Source: Streptomyces sp. SLBN-31
GTDB lineage: Bacteria; Actinomycetota; Actinomycetes; Streptomycetales; Streptomycetaceae
Assembly: GCF_006715395.1 (NCBI RefSeq)
Contig: NZ_VFNC01000003.1
Coordinates: 310,001-374,000, forward strand
DNA length: 64,000 bases
Direction of reading: 5' to 3'
The notes beneath the pieces are model-generated. The model worked only from the letters and a program-made list of their open reading frames with translations. It did not search any database and was not told where the DNA came from. Every line of letters starts with the position of its first letter. The stretch's first letter is position 1. Shown one piece after another: positions 26,106-34,712 of this stretch. Both the position numbers and the translations under genes were made by a program.

Positions 26106-28166
26106 TTGTCCACGTCCGTCGACGACCCCGCGCCCCTGGACGACCCCCTCTCCCGCGAGCGCGCCCACCTCGCCGGATCCCGTGCGGCGCTGCGCGCCAT
26201 GCGCGAGGACGTCGAGTCGCTGGACATCCGCGACGTCACCGCGAACTGGGTCAACGCCGAGGTCCTGGCCCGCCAGATCGACGAGCGGATCAAGGCGCTG
26301 GCCGACCTCAGCGACACCCCGCTGTTCTTCGGCCGCCTGGACTACCTGCACGCTCCGGGCGCGGACCGGGCCGAGGGCGCGGAGGGTGAGCGCTTCTACA
26401 TCGGGCGCCGGCACGTGCACGACCACGACGGCGACCCGATGGTCATCGACTGGCGGGCGCCGGTGTCGCAGCCGTTCTACCGGGCGTCCAAGAAGGACCC
26501 GATGGACATCGCGCTGCGCCGCCGCTTCGGCTACACGCGCGGCGACATCACCGCGTACGAGGACGAGCACCTCTCCGACCCGGCGGAGGCGGCGCGCACC
26601 AGCAAGCTGCTCCAGCAGGAGATCGAGCGTCCGCGCGTCGGCCCGATGCGGGACATCGTGGCCACCATCCAGCCGGAGCAGGACGAGATCGTGCGGTCCG
26701 GACTCGGCGGCACGGTGTGCGTGCAGGGCGGCCCGGGCACCGGGAAGACGGCCGTGGGCCTGCACCGGGTCGCCTACCTGCTGTACGCCCACCGCGAGCG
26801 CCTCGCCCGCACCGGCACGCTCGTCATCGGGCCCAACCGGTCCTTCCTGCACTACATCGAGCAAGTGCTGCCCGCGCTGGGCGAGTTGACCGTGCAGCAG
26901 GCGACGGTGGACGACCTGGTGGCGCAGGTGGAGGTGCGCGGGACGGACGACGCGGCGGCCGCGGTCGTCAAGGGCGACGCGCGGATGGCCGAGGTGCTGC
27001 GGCGGGCCGTGTATTCGCACGTGACCATGCCGGACGAGCCGGTGGTCGTGGTGCGCGGCTCGCGCCGCTGGCGGGTCCCGGCGTACGAACTGCAGGACAT
27101 CGTGCGTGAGTTGCTGAACCGGGACATCCGTTACGGCGCCGCCCGTGAGGCCCTTCCGCAGCGCATCGCGCACGCGGTGCTGGTGCAGATGGAGCGCTCC
27201 GGTGAGGCGCCGGACGACCGGGTGCAGGACGCGGTGGCCCGCAACGCGGCGGTGAAGGCGGCGGTGAAGCAGATCTGGCCGCCGGTCGACCCGGCGAAGC
27301 TGGTGCTGCGGCTGCTGACCGACGCGGACTTCCTGGCGGAGCACGCGGAGGGCGTCCTGGCCGAGGAGGAGCGCAAGACGATCCTGTGGGCGAAGCCGGT
27401 GCGCAGCGTCAAGGCCGCCAGGTGGTCCGCGGCGGACGCGGTGCTGATCGACGAGACGACGGACATCGTCCAGCGCACCCACTCCCTCGGCCATGTGGTC
27501 CTGGACGAGGCGCAGGACCTGTCCCCCATGCAGTACCGCGCCGTCGGCCGCCGCTGCACCACGGGCTCGGCGACGGTCCTCGGCGACCTGGCGCAGGGCA
27601 CCACGCCCTGGGCGACCCGGAGTTGGGACGAGGCCCTGGCGCACCTGGGCAAGGCCGACGGGGTGATCGAGGAGCTGACGGCCGGTTTCCGCGTTCCGAC
27701 GGACGTCATCACCTACGCCTCCCGTCTCCTGCCGCACATCGCCCCCGGCCTCGCCCCGGTCGCGTCGGTCCGTGAGAACCCCGGCTTCTTCGACCTGCGA
27801 ACGGTCGCGGCCACCGATGAAGTCGTCGCCGCCTGCTCGGAGTTGCTGCGCAACGAGGGCTCGACCGGTCTCATCGCGGCCGACGCCCGCGTTCCGGCAC
27901 TCGCCGAGGCACTGACGGCGGCCGGCATCGGCCACCTGGCCCCTGGCGAGGAGACGACGGCCGAGACCCGGCTGACCCTGGTTCCGGCCTCGCTCGCCAA
28001 GGGCCTGGAGTACGACTACGTCGTCCTGGACGAACCGCAGGCCGTGGTGGACGGCGAGCCGGACGAGCGGACGGGGTTGCGCCGGCTGTACGTGACCCTC
28101 ACCCGAGCCGTCTCCGGCCTGATCGTCACCCACGCGGCGCCGCTGCCGCCCCAGCTCGAAGGGTGA
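26106..28166 (+). CDS. HelD-like SF1 (UvrD family) helicase/ATPase
   Basis: A 686-residue protein. The charged coiled N-terminus (RERAHLAGSRAALRAMREDVESL) is followed by a beta-rich segment with DWRAPVSQPFYRA and the motor, which has Walker A GGPGTGKT at residues 208-215, Walker B LDEAQDLSP, and GLEYDYVVLDEP near the C-terminus. This is the architecture of actinobacterial HelD, which binds RNA polymerase and recycles stalled complexes; some homologues (HelR) displace rifamycins. The start is TTG 26106, 7 nt after GGAGG. Resistance activity is not shown by the sequence. Confidence 0.87.
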   Translation: MSTSVDDPAPLDDPLSRERAHLAGSRAALRAMREDVESLDIRDVTANWVNAEVLARQIDERIKALADLSDTPLFFGRLDYLHAPGADRAEGAEGERFYIGRRHVHDHDGDPMVIDWRAPVSQPFYRASKKDPMDIALRRRFGYTRGDITAYEDEHLSDPAEAARTSKLLQQEIERPRVGPMRDIVATIQPEQDEIVRSGLGGTVCVQGGPGTGKTAVGLHRVAYLLYAHRERLARTGTLVIGPNRSFLHYIEQVLPALGELTVQQATVDDLVAQVEVRGTDDAAAAVVKGDARMAEVLRRAVYSHVTMPDEPVVVVRGSRRWRVPAYELQDIVRELLNRDIRYGAAREALPQRIAHAVLVQMERSGEAPDDRVQDAVARNAAVKAAVKQIWPPVDPAKLVLRLLTDADFLAEHAEGVLAEEERKTILWAKPVRSVKAARWSAADAVLIDETTDIVQRTHSLGHVVLDEAQDLSPMQYRAVGRRCTTGSATVLGDLAQGTTPWATRSWDEALAHLGKADGVIEELTAGFRVPTDVITYASRLLPHIAPGLAPVASVRENPGFFDLRTVAATDEVVAACSELLRNEGSTGLIAADARVPALAEALTAAGIGHLAPGEETTAETRLTLVPASLAKGLEYDYVVLDEPQAVVDGEPDERTGLRRLYVTLTRAVSGLIVTHAAPLPPQLEG

Positions 28167-28170
28167 GCGG

Positions 28171-28872
28171 CTACCGGGGCGCCGACTCGTCCAGGACCCG
28201 GCGCCACTGACCGACGGCCTCCGCGGACACCGGCGCGTCCCAGCCTCCGGGCCTCGCCGCCCCGCCGATGTGGAACGCGTCGATGCCGGCGGTGCGCAGG
28301 CGCGGTACGTGGTCCAGCCGGAGGCCGCCGCCCACCAGCAGTCGCTGCTCGTAGCCGGGCTCCCCGCCCCTGGCCGCCTCGGCGAGCAGGGTCGGGAGCC
28401 CGTCGTCGACGCCGGTGGCCGAGCCCGCGGTGAGGATGGTGTCCAGGCCCGGCAGGCCGTCCAGCCGCTTGCGCAGCCCGTCCCGGTCGACGGTGTGGTC
28501 GATCGCCCGGTGGAAGGTCCAGCGGCAGCCGTCCAGTTCGGCGACGACCCGCTCCACCGCGGCGAGGTCGACCCAGCCCTCGCCGTCGAGGAACCCGAGC
28601 ACGAACTCGTCGGCGCCCGCGGCCCGCATGTCCTGTGCGACCCCGGCCAGCCGCTCCACGTCTCCCGCCGTGAACCCGTCGGCCAGCCGCAGCATCACGC
28701 GCAGCGAGATGTCGACGGCGGCGCGGATCGCGGTGAACGTGGTGGCCTGCGGGGTCAGGCCGTCGGCCGCCATGTCGGTGACCAGTTCGAGGCGGTCCGC
28801 GCCTCCGGCCTGGGCGGCGACCGCGTCCTCGGCGTCGAGGGCGATCACCTCCAGGACTGCACGCTTGCTCAT
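28171..28872 (-). CDS. cutC: CutC family protein
   Basis: A 233-residue TIM-barrel protein with CutC signatures: LEVIALDAEDAVAAQAGGAD near the start, RLELVTDMAADGLTP, the diagnostic FHRAIDHTVD, ILTAGSATGVDDG, and VGGGLRLDHVP. CutC was linked to copper homeostasis in E. coli, but that role is disputed and the biochemical activity is unclear. It ends 4 nt from the convergent helicase stop. ATG 28870-28872 gives MSKRAVLEVIA. Confidence 0.85.
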   Translation of the reverse strand: MSKRAVLEVIALDAEDAVAAQAGGADRLELVTDMAADGLTPQATTFTAIRAAVDISLRVMLRLADGFTAGDVERLAGVAQDMRAAGADEFVLGFLDGEGWVDLAAVERVVAELDGCRWTFHRAIDHTVDRDGLRKRLDGLPGLDTILTAGSATGVDDGLPTLLAEAARGGEPGYEQRLLVGGGLRLDHVPRLRTAGIDAFHIGGAARPGGWDAPVSAEAVGQWRRVLDESAPR

Positions 28873-28973
28873 GGGACCCCATTCGTCGATTGGGCAGGCG
28901 GTACGACCTCGGTGCACAGGTCTAGTCCAATTCACAGACTACGCCCCTGCCGCCGCCCGCACGACGACGCCCC

Positions 28974-29648
28974 TCAGCCAAAGATGTTCAGGTCCCCCGC
29001 CTCCGCTCCCGCCAGCTCGTACGAGACCTCCCGCGGCACCGGACGGCCCGCGTACAGCCGTACGAGGGTGGCGGCGTCGCCGATGAAACGGGCCGGCGTC
29101 CGCTCCCCGCTCACCTCGCCCAGCAGCAGCGGCTCGTCCCTGTCCTCCAGGTCGGCGTGGAGCGGCGCCCGGCCCTTCTCGCGGGTGATCCGGGCCAGGA
29201 GGGTGAGCGCGTCCGGGAGCCCGGCGCCGGCGTAGGCGCCCGGCTCGCCCCACACCTCGCGTACGTCGCCGGCGTGCACCCACTCGCCCAGCGCGACCAT
29301 GTCCAGGATGCCGCCGGCCTTGGCGATCACCGGTCCGGCCTCGGTCATCCCGCGCTCCAGCTCGTCGACGACCTGCCGGTTGGTCCACTCCGCCCGCTCG
29401 GCGATGTCGCGGTCGTTGGCCTCGGGAGAGAAGACGCCCTTCTCGAACCGGCTCTCCACCACCCGCATCAGCGCGGACGAACAGTGCGCGAGCACGTCCC
29501 GCACGGTCCACCCCGGGCACCCGGTGGTCGGCAGCGCGAAGTCCGCGTCCGGCCGGGCCCGCAGCAGCGGTACGAGAGCGTCGCGCTCGGCGACCAGGAG
29601 ACGGCCGGGAAGTTCGGGGTCACGTGCTTCGGGAGTCGTAGTAGTCAT
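28974..29648 (-). CDS. Maleylpyruvate isomerase family protein (mycothiol-dependent type)
   Basis: A 224-residue protein with the DinB-like MDMPI_N fold. The signature TGCPGWTVRDVLAHCSS sits at residue ~42, and the metal/thiol region carries GEWVHAGDVREVWGEP. Members are mycothiol-dependent isomerases or transferases; most, including this one, have unknown substrates. The C-terminal ~70 residues form the usual small beta domain. It is divergent from the HD hydrolase gene with only 45 nt between starts. Confidence 0.8.
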   Translation of the reverse strand: MTTTTPEARDPELPGRLLVAERDALVPLLRARPDADFALPTTGCPGWTVRDVLAHCSSALMRVVESRFEKGVFSPEANDRDIAERAEWTNRQVVDELERGMTEAGPVIAKAGGILDMVALGEWVHAGDVREVWGEPGAYAGAGLPDALTLLARITREKGRAPLHADLEDRDEPLLLGEVSGERTPARFIGDAATLVRLYAGRPVPREVSYELAGAEAGDLNIFG

Positions 29649-29693
29649 GGGGTCACGCTAGGGGCGGGAGGTGATCGGCGGGAGAATGGACGC

Positions 29694-30356
29694 ATGGCCG
29701 ATCTCGACGCCCTGCGTTCCCGCTGGACCCGCGCCCTGGACGGAGCCCGAGGCTCCGCCACCGGTCCCGACCCGGTGCCGTACGCCGACAACCTGCTGGC
29801 CCGCTGGCAGGAGCCGCAGCGCCGGTACCACACGCTCGCCCACCTCGTCGCCGTCCTCGACCACGTCGACACGCTGGAGGAATACGCGGACGATCCGGAC
29901 GCGGTGCGTCTGGCGGCCTGGTTCCACGACGCCGTCTACCTCCCTGACCGGTCCGAGAACGAGGAGCGCTCCGCCCGCCTCGCCGAACGCGCCCTCCCCG
30001 AGGCCGGCGTCCCCGACGACACCACCGCCGAGGTCGCCCGGCTCGTCCGGCTCACCGTCACCCACGACCCCGCCGACGACGACCGCGACGGCCAGGTCCT
30101 GTGCGACGCCGACCTCGCGGTCCTCGCCTCGCCGCCCGCCGCGTACGCCGCCTACACCGCGGCCGTGCGCGAGGAGTACCACTTCGTGCCGAACGACGCC
30201 TTCCGCGCGGGACGGGCCGACGTGCTGCGTCAACTCCTCGCACTGCCCCAGCTGTTCAGCACGCCGTACGGACGGGAGAAGTGGGAGGCGACGGCCCGTT
30301 ACAACCTCTCCTCCGAGCTGGAAATCCTGTCGACCGCCGCGGAGGCGGCCGAATAG
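29694..30356 (+). CDS. HD-domain metal-dependent phosphohydrolase, predicted
   Basis: A 220-residue protein with the ordered metal ligands of an HD fold: RYHTLAHL, then AAWFHDAVY (the HD pair), the LTVTHDP helix and CDADLAVLASP. This matches COG4339-type predicted HD hydrolases, which may act on nucleotides; no substrate is known. It lies 10 nt before the DinB-GNAT fusion gene in the same direction, so they are probably co-transcribed. Confidence 0.8.
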   Translation: MADLDALRSRWTRALDGARGSATGPDPVPYADNLLARWQEPQRRYHTLAHLVAVLDHVDTLEEYADDPDAVRLAAWFHDAVYLPDRSENEERSARLAERALPEAGVPDDTTAEVARLVRLTVTHDPADDDRDGQVLCDADLAVLASPPAAYAAYTAAVREEYHFVPNDAFRAGRADVLRQLLALPQLFSTPYGREKWEATARYNLSSELEILSTAAEAAE

Positions 30357-30366
30357 CCTTCGGCCC

Positions 30367-31434
30367 ATGCGTGCAATGGGCGGGGATCAGGTGGAAGAGG
30401 CCGTCGCGGGCTGTCTCGCGGCACTGCGGCCTGCGGTGGACCGGGACTGGACGGCGGTGCGGGCGGCCGGGATGGAGTGGACCGTCCACGAGACGGCGTT
30501 CCACATCGCGGAGTGCCTCGTCGGGTACGGGGCGAACCTCGCCGGACGCGCCCGCGACGGCTACGTCCCCTTCGAGATCACGCTCGACGAGGGCACCGAC
30601 AACACGGGCCTGCTGCACCTCGTCGAGTCGATGGGCGCCCTGCTGACCGCGGCGGTCCGCACCGCCCCGCGCGAGGCCCGCGCCTTCCACCCGTACCCCT
30701 TCCGCAGCGCGAACCGCGAGGGCTTCGCCGCGATGGGCGTCGCCGAGGTGCTGCTGCACACGTACGACATCGCGGGCGGCCTGCGGGTGGCCTACGAACC
30801 CCCGTCCGCCCTGGCCGAGTTCATCCTCACCACGATCTTCCCGCACGTCCGGCCCGGCGCCGACGCCTGGCGCACCCTGCTGTGGGCCACCGGGCGCGGC
30901 GAACTGCCCGGCCGCGCACCGGTGACCGAGTGGCGCTGGAACAACAACCTCGTCCACACCACCGACCGCCTCACCCTGGAAGGCATCACGCCGGCGTCCG
31001 CGCGCGACCTGGTGCTCGGCGGCGACGGCGGCTTCGACTGGGTCCCCGGCGGCCCGTTCACGGGCACGCGGGAGGCCGCCGGCTTCATGCTCAAGGCCTA
31101 TGAAGAAGGTTTCCACCGGCCCGAGTTCGGCGTCTTCGCCCTCGTCCGCCGGGAGGACGGCCGCGCGGTCGGCGGCATGGGCTTCCACGGCGTCCCGGAC
31201 GAGGAGGGACGGGCGGAGGTCGGCTACGACCTGGCCGAGTCCGCCCGCGGCAACGGCTACGCGACCGAGGCGCTGCGGGCCCTCGCCGACTGGGCGTTCG
31301 CCCGGGACGACGTCCGCTCACTCTTCGCGACGGTCGACCGCGACAACCTCCCCTCCCAGGCGGTCCTCACCCGCGCCGGGTTCCGCAGGGTGAGCGAGGA
31401 AGAGGAGTCTTTCGCCTACGAACTCGGGGGCTGA
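30367..31434 (+). CDS. Fusion: maleylpyruvate isomerase-like domain plus GNAT acetyltransferase
   Basis: A 355-residue two-domain protein. Residues 1-~210 are DinB/MDMPI-like (GMEWTVHETAFHIAECLVGYG, then GVAEVLLHTYDIAGGL). Residues ~245-355 are a GNAT domain, with the acetyl-CoA loop ESARGNGYATEALRAL and the late motif RDNLPSQAVLTRAGFRRV. The fusion suggests that thiol chemistry or substrate recognition and N-acetylation act on the same molecule. ATG 30367 was chosen; ATG 30376 is possible. The last 19 nt overlap the convergent DUF4031 gene. Confidence 0.8.
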   Translation: MRAMGGDQVEEAVAGCLAALRPAVDRDWTAVRAAGMEWTVHETAFHIAECLVGYGANLAGRARDGYVPFEITLDEGTDNTGLLHLVESMGALLTAAVRTAPREARAFHPYPFRSANREGFAAMGVAEVLLHTYDIAGGLRVAYEPPSALAEFILTTIFPHVRPGADAWRTLLWATGRGELPGRAPVTEWRWNNNLVHTTDRLTLEGITPASARDLVLGGDGGFDWVPGGPFTGTREAAGFMLKAYEEGFHRPEFGVFALVRREDGRAVGGMGFHGVPDEEGRAEVGYDLAESARGNGYATEALRALADWAFARDDVRSLFATVDRDNLPSQAVLTRAGFRRVSEEEESFAYELGG

Positions 31435-31694
31435 GCCCGGCCCTTGGGCCGTCGCAGTCCCGCCGCGGTCAGCAGCCGCACCACCTCACGGCTGCTGACC
31501 CGCACGGCCCCGGCGGCCACCGCGTCCGCGTAGCGGTGCGAGGGGATGTCGTAGTGGTCGCGCTCGAAGGCGCGCCGCGGCACGCCCAACGCGTCGGCGA
31601 ACAGCCGCAGTTCGTCGAAGGAGACGTCGCTGATGAGGTGGGACCACATGCGGCCGTGGCCGGGCCAGTCCGGCGGATCGATGTAGACGGTCAC
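31416..31694 (-). CDS. DUF4031 family protein
   Basis: A 92-residue protein beginning MTVYIDPPDWPGHGRMWSHL, the DUF4031 signature, followed by ISDVSFDELRLFADALGVP and RDHYDIPSHRYADAVAAG. The Trp/His/Asp-rich N-terminus suggests metal or nucleotide binding, but no activity is established. The start is GTG 31692-31694, overlapping the upstream gene's stop as GTGA, so the two are translationally coupled. Confidence 0.82.
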   Translation of the reverse strand: MTVYIDPPDWPGHGRMWSHLISDVSFDELRLFADALGVPRRAFERDHYDIPSHRYADAVAAGAVRVSSREVVRLLTAAGLRRPKGRAQPPSS

Positions 31695-32104
31695 GACGCG
31701 GGCGTCCCGCCCGTCGCCGGCCCCAGCGCCCCGACCGCCGCGACCCGCACGCCCGCCTTGTGGCAGACCCAGTGCGGATCGGCGCCCAGTTCGGGCTCGA
31801 CCTCCAGCGCGTGCGGGTCGCCGGAGCCGCAGACCGGGCACAGCGGCCAGCGGCCGTACGTCTCCAGCAGGGCGTCCTGGACGTCCTGGGCGACCAGCCC
31901 CGTCACGAACTCCACGCCCTCGGGCCACTGCTCGACCCACCAGCGCCGCTGGGCGACGGAGTCCTCGACCATGGACACCACGTCCGCCGCGGCGACCCGC
32001 CCCGCGGCCAGGTCGGCGAGCACGAGGGCGCGCGCCACGTGCAGCGCCCGCTCCAGGGGGGCGACCGGGGTGCCCGGGGTTTCGGGGGTGTCGGAGGGAT
32101 CCAT
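31691..32104 (-). CDS. Hypothetical protein with CxxC pair, coupled to DUF4031
   Basis: A 137-residue protein. A helical region (LERALHVARALVLADLAAGRV, then MVEDSVAQRRWWVEQWPEG) is followed by LCPVCGSGDPH and a later single cysteine in WVCHKAG, a possible half zinc-ribbon. No family is recognised. It starts 55 bp from the divergent RpiR regulator and overlaps DUF4031 by 4 nt. Confidence 0.68.
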   Translation of the reverse strand: MDPSDTPETPGTPVAPLERALHVARALVLADLAAGRVAAADVVSMVEDSVAQRRWWVEQWPEGVEFVTGLVAQDVQDALLETYGRWPLCPVCGSGDPHALEVEPELGADPHWVCHKAGVRVAAVGALGPATGGTPAS

Positions 32105-32141
32105 GCACCCATTGTGCGCACTCTTGACCGGTGCCCCGGCC

Positions 32142-32185
32142 GAAAATATCTTTCATACGTGACCCAGAACGTGAAGGAAATTTTC
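32142..32185. promoter_or_regulatory. Two operator-like palindromes at the rpiR start
   Basis: GAAAATATCTTTC (32142-32154) and GGAAATTTTC (32176-32185) are AT-rich imperfect palindromes of the GAAA-N-TTTC form often bound by RpiR/MurR regulators. One lies just upstream of the GTG start and one just inside the gene. Autoregulation, perhaps with effects on the divergent gene at 32104, is inferred. Confidence 0.4.
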
Positions 32186-33088
32186 GCCGGGCATGGTGCG
32201 GGCACGCCGGGCACAGCGCCGCCCGCCCCCGCGGCCCTCGCCGCCAAGGTGCGCACGCTCGCCCCCTCCATGACACGTTCCATGCAGCGCGTCGCCGAGG
32301 CCGTCGCGGGCGACCCGGCCGGCTGCGCCGCCCTCACGGTCACCGGGCTCGCCGAGCTCACCGGCACCAGCGAGGCGACGGTGGTCCGCACCGCCCGGCT
32401 GCTCGGGTACCCGGGGTACCGGGATCTGCGGCTGGCCCTCGCCGGACTCGCGGCGCAGCAGCAGTCGGGCCGCGCCCCCGCCATCACCACCGACATCGCC
32501 GTCGACGACCCCATCGCCGACGTCGTGGCCAAACTCGCCTACGACGAGCAGCAGACGCTCGCCGACACGGCGGCCGGACTCGACACCGTGCAGCTGGGGG
32601 CCGCGGTCGCCGCGGCCGCCGTCGCGCGGCGCATCGACGTGTACGGGGTGGGCGCGTCGGGGCTGGTCGCCCAGGACCTCACGCAGAAGCTGCTGCGGAT
32701 AGGGCTGATAGCCCACGCGCACAGCGACCCGCACCTGGCCGTGACGAACGCGGTGCAGCTGCGGGCCGGTGACGTCGCCATCGCCATAACGCACTCCGGG
32801 TCGACGGGGGACGTCGTGGAGCCGCTGCGGGTGGCCTTCGAACGCGGGGCGACGACCGTGGCGATCACCGGGCGGCCGGACGGGGCGGTCGCGCAGTACG
32901 CCGATCACGTGCTGACCACGTCCATCGCCCGGGAGAGCGAGCTGCGGCCGGCCGCGATGTCGTCCCGGACCAGTCAACTGCTGGTCGTGGACTGCCTGTT
33001 CGTGGGCGTGGCGCAGAAGACGTACGAGACGGCGGCGCCCTCGCTGGCCGCGTCGTACGAGGCGCTCGCCCACCGGCACCGGCGCTAG
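32159..33088 (+). CDS. RpiR/MurR family transcriptional regulator with SIS domain
   Basis: A 309-residue regulator. The N-terminal HTH_6 domain (MTRSMQRVAEAVAGDPAG, then VTGLAELTGTSEATVVRTARLLGYPGYRDL) is followed by a SIS phosphosugar-binding domain from about residue 140 (RIDVYGVGASGLVAQDL, VAIAITHSGSTGDVVEPL). SIS-RpiR proteins sense sugar phosphates. Because murQ starts 59 nt downstream, MurNAc-6-phosphate or GlcNAc-6-phosphate is the likely effector. The GTG start at 32159 was set by length and the family N-terminus. Confidence 0.9.
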   Translation: MTQNVKEIFAGHGAGTPGTAPPAPAALAAKVRTLAPSMTRSMQRVAEAVAGDPAGCAALTVTGLAELTGTSEATVVRTARLLGYPGYRDLRLALAGLAAQQQSGRAPAITTDIAVDDPIADVVAKLAYDEQQTLADTAAGLDTVQLGAAVAAAAVARRIDVYGVGASGLVAQDLTQKLLRIGLIAHAHSDPHLAVTNAVQLRAGDVAIAITHSGSTGDVVEPLRVAFERGATTVAITGRPDGAVAQYADHVLTTSIARESELRPAAMSSRTSQLLVVDCLFVGVAQKTYETAAPSLAASYEALAHRHRR

Positions 33089-33147
33089 ACCCTCGCCCCT
33101 CCCTCTCTCACGTTCCCGGCAGCACTTCACGAAAGAGCCGCTCCACC

Positions 33148-34080
33148 ATGACCTCCACCTCCAACCCCCGTGATCTGCGCGCCGAGTTGGAATCGCTCAC
33201 CACCGAGGCCTTCCGTCCCGACCTCGCCGACATCGACCGGCTGCCCACCCTGGAGATCGCCCGGCTCATGAACGGCGAGGACGCCACCGTCCCCGCGTCC
33301 GTCGCCGCACGGCTGCCGGAGATCGCCGCCGCCATCGACGCCATCGCCGAGCGCATGGCCCGCGGCGGCCGGCTCGTCTACGCCGGTGCCGGGACCGCCG
33401 GCCGGCTCGGCGTGCTGGACGCCTCCGAGTGCCCGCCGACCTTCAACACCGATCCGGAACAGGTGGTCGGGCTCGTCGCGGGCGGTCCCGCCGCCATGGT
33501 CACCTCCGTCGAGGGCGCCGAGGACTCCGCCGACCTCGCCCGCGCCGACCTGGACGCGCTCGCCCTCACCGCCGCCGACACGGTGGTCGGCATCTCCGCC
33601 TCCGGGCGCACCCCGTACGCCATCGCGGCCGTCGAACACGCCCGTCGGCAGGGCGCGCTGACCGTCGGGCTCGCCTGCAACGCCGACAGCGCGCTCGCCG
33701 CGGCCGCCGAGCACGGCATCGAGATCGTCGTAGGGCCCGAACTGGTCACCGGCTCCACCCGGCTCAAGGCGGGCACCGCGCAGAAGCTGGTCCTCAACAT
33801 GCTCTCGACGATCACGATGATCCGGCTGGGCAAGACGTACGGGAACCTGATGGTCGACGTACGCGCCTCGAACGAGAAGCTGCGGGCCCGTTCCCGCCGT
33901 ATCGTCGCCCTCGCCACGGGAGCGCCGGACGAGGAGATCGAGCGGGCCCTGGCGGCCACGGACGGCGAGGTGAAGAACGCGATCCTCACCCTCCTGGCGG
34001 ACGTCGACGGCCCCACGGCGGCCCGGCTGCTCGAGGAGTCCGGCGGACACCTGCGGGCGGCGCTGGCGGCGGCCCGCTGA
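33148..34080 (+). CDS. murQ: N-acetylmuramic acid 6-phosphate etherase
   Basis: A 310-residue SIS-fold enzyme close to the E. coli MurQ length. Signatures are RGGRLVYAGAGTAGRLGVLDASECPPTF (substrate loop with the catalytic region split around residue 85), VVGISASGRTPY, and GSTRLKAGTAQKLVLNML, which carries catalytic-site residues. It cleaves the lactyl ether of MurNAc-6-P to give GlcNAc-6-P and D-lactate during peptidoglycan recycling. The product feeds NagA, encoded at 48.5 kb. It is likely co-transcribed with the rpiR gene. Confidence 0.94.
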   Translation: MTSTSNPRDLRAELESLTTEAFRPDLADIDRLPTLEIARLMNGEDATVPASVAARLPEIAAAIDAIAERMARGGRLVYAGAGTAGRLGVLDASECPPTFNTDPEQVVGLVAGGPAAMVTSVEGAEDSADLARADLDALALTAADTVVGISASGRTPYAIAAVEHARRQGALTVGLACNADSALAAAAEHGIEIVVGPELVTGSTRLKAGTAQKLVLNMLSTITMIRLGKTYGNLMVDVRASNEKLRARSRRIVALATGAPDEEIERALAATDGEVKNAILTLLADVDGPTAARLLEESGGHLRAALAAAR

Positions 34081-34129
34081 GGGACCGGCGCCGGCGGCCC
34101 GGGGCCGTTGTCGGTGCAGACTGTTACCC

Positions 34130-34699
34130 ATGAACCACGCCCAGCTCACCGCCCTGGGCCGAGCCCTCCGCCTCCTCGGCGAGCACGGCGAGGCCCTCAC
34201 CGCCGACACCCCGGACGCCAGGTTGCACGAGGTCAGGGCCGATCTGCGGCGCGCCCTGGACCTGCTGGACGAGAGCGTCTCCACGGCGGCCCCCGCCACC
34301 CGCTGCGCCGAGCACCCGAACGGCCCGGTCGACGAGAGCGCCCCCGACCGCTGCCTGCTCTGCGAGACCCGGCGCCGGGCGGCCCGCCGCGCCGAGTTCA
34401 ACGGCGGCTCCCTGCCTGTGCACCCCACCGAGTCCGCGCCCTCCCGCTACGGCGTCCGGGGCGACCGCCCCCAGCCCCAGCAGCGCTGGCTGCCGGAGCT
34501 GTGGACGGGGCAGGAGTGGCAGCTGTGCGGTACGCCGAGGAGGGACCGGCGCGAGGCGGAGCTGTATCTCGCCGCCCAGCGCCGGGGCCCGCGCGCCGCC
34601 ATGGCCTACCGGCTGGTGCACGAGTTCACCGACTACGAGGTGCTGCGGGTGTGGGGCACCCCGGTGAAGGTCGACATCGAGCCGCTGGGCAACCTCTGA
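34130..34699 (+). CDS. Hypothetical protein with two cysteine motifs
   Basis: A 189-residue protein. The N-terminal helical part (LTALGRALRLLGEHGEAL, LRRALDLLDESV) is followed by RCAEHPNG and RCLLCETRRRAARRAEF, a possible zinc knuckle. The C-terminal part has WLPELWTGQEWQLCGTPRRDRREAELYL and VHEFTDYEVLRVWGTP, resembling a small alpha/beta domain. No family is recognised. It is 49 nt downstream of murQ and may be co-transcribed. Confidence 0.65.
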   Translation: MNHAQLTALGRALRLLGEHGEALTADTPDARLHEVRADLRRALDLLDESVSTAAPATRCAEHPNGPVDESAPDRCLLCETRRRAARRAEFNGGSLPVHPTESAPSRYGVRGDRPQPQQRWLPELWTGQEWQLCGTPRRDRREAELYLAAQRRGPRAAMAYRLVHEFTDYEVLRVWGTPVKVDIEPLGNL

Positions 34700-34712
34700 A
34701 CGCCGAGGCGGC

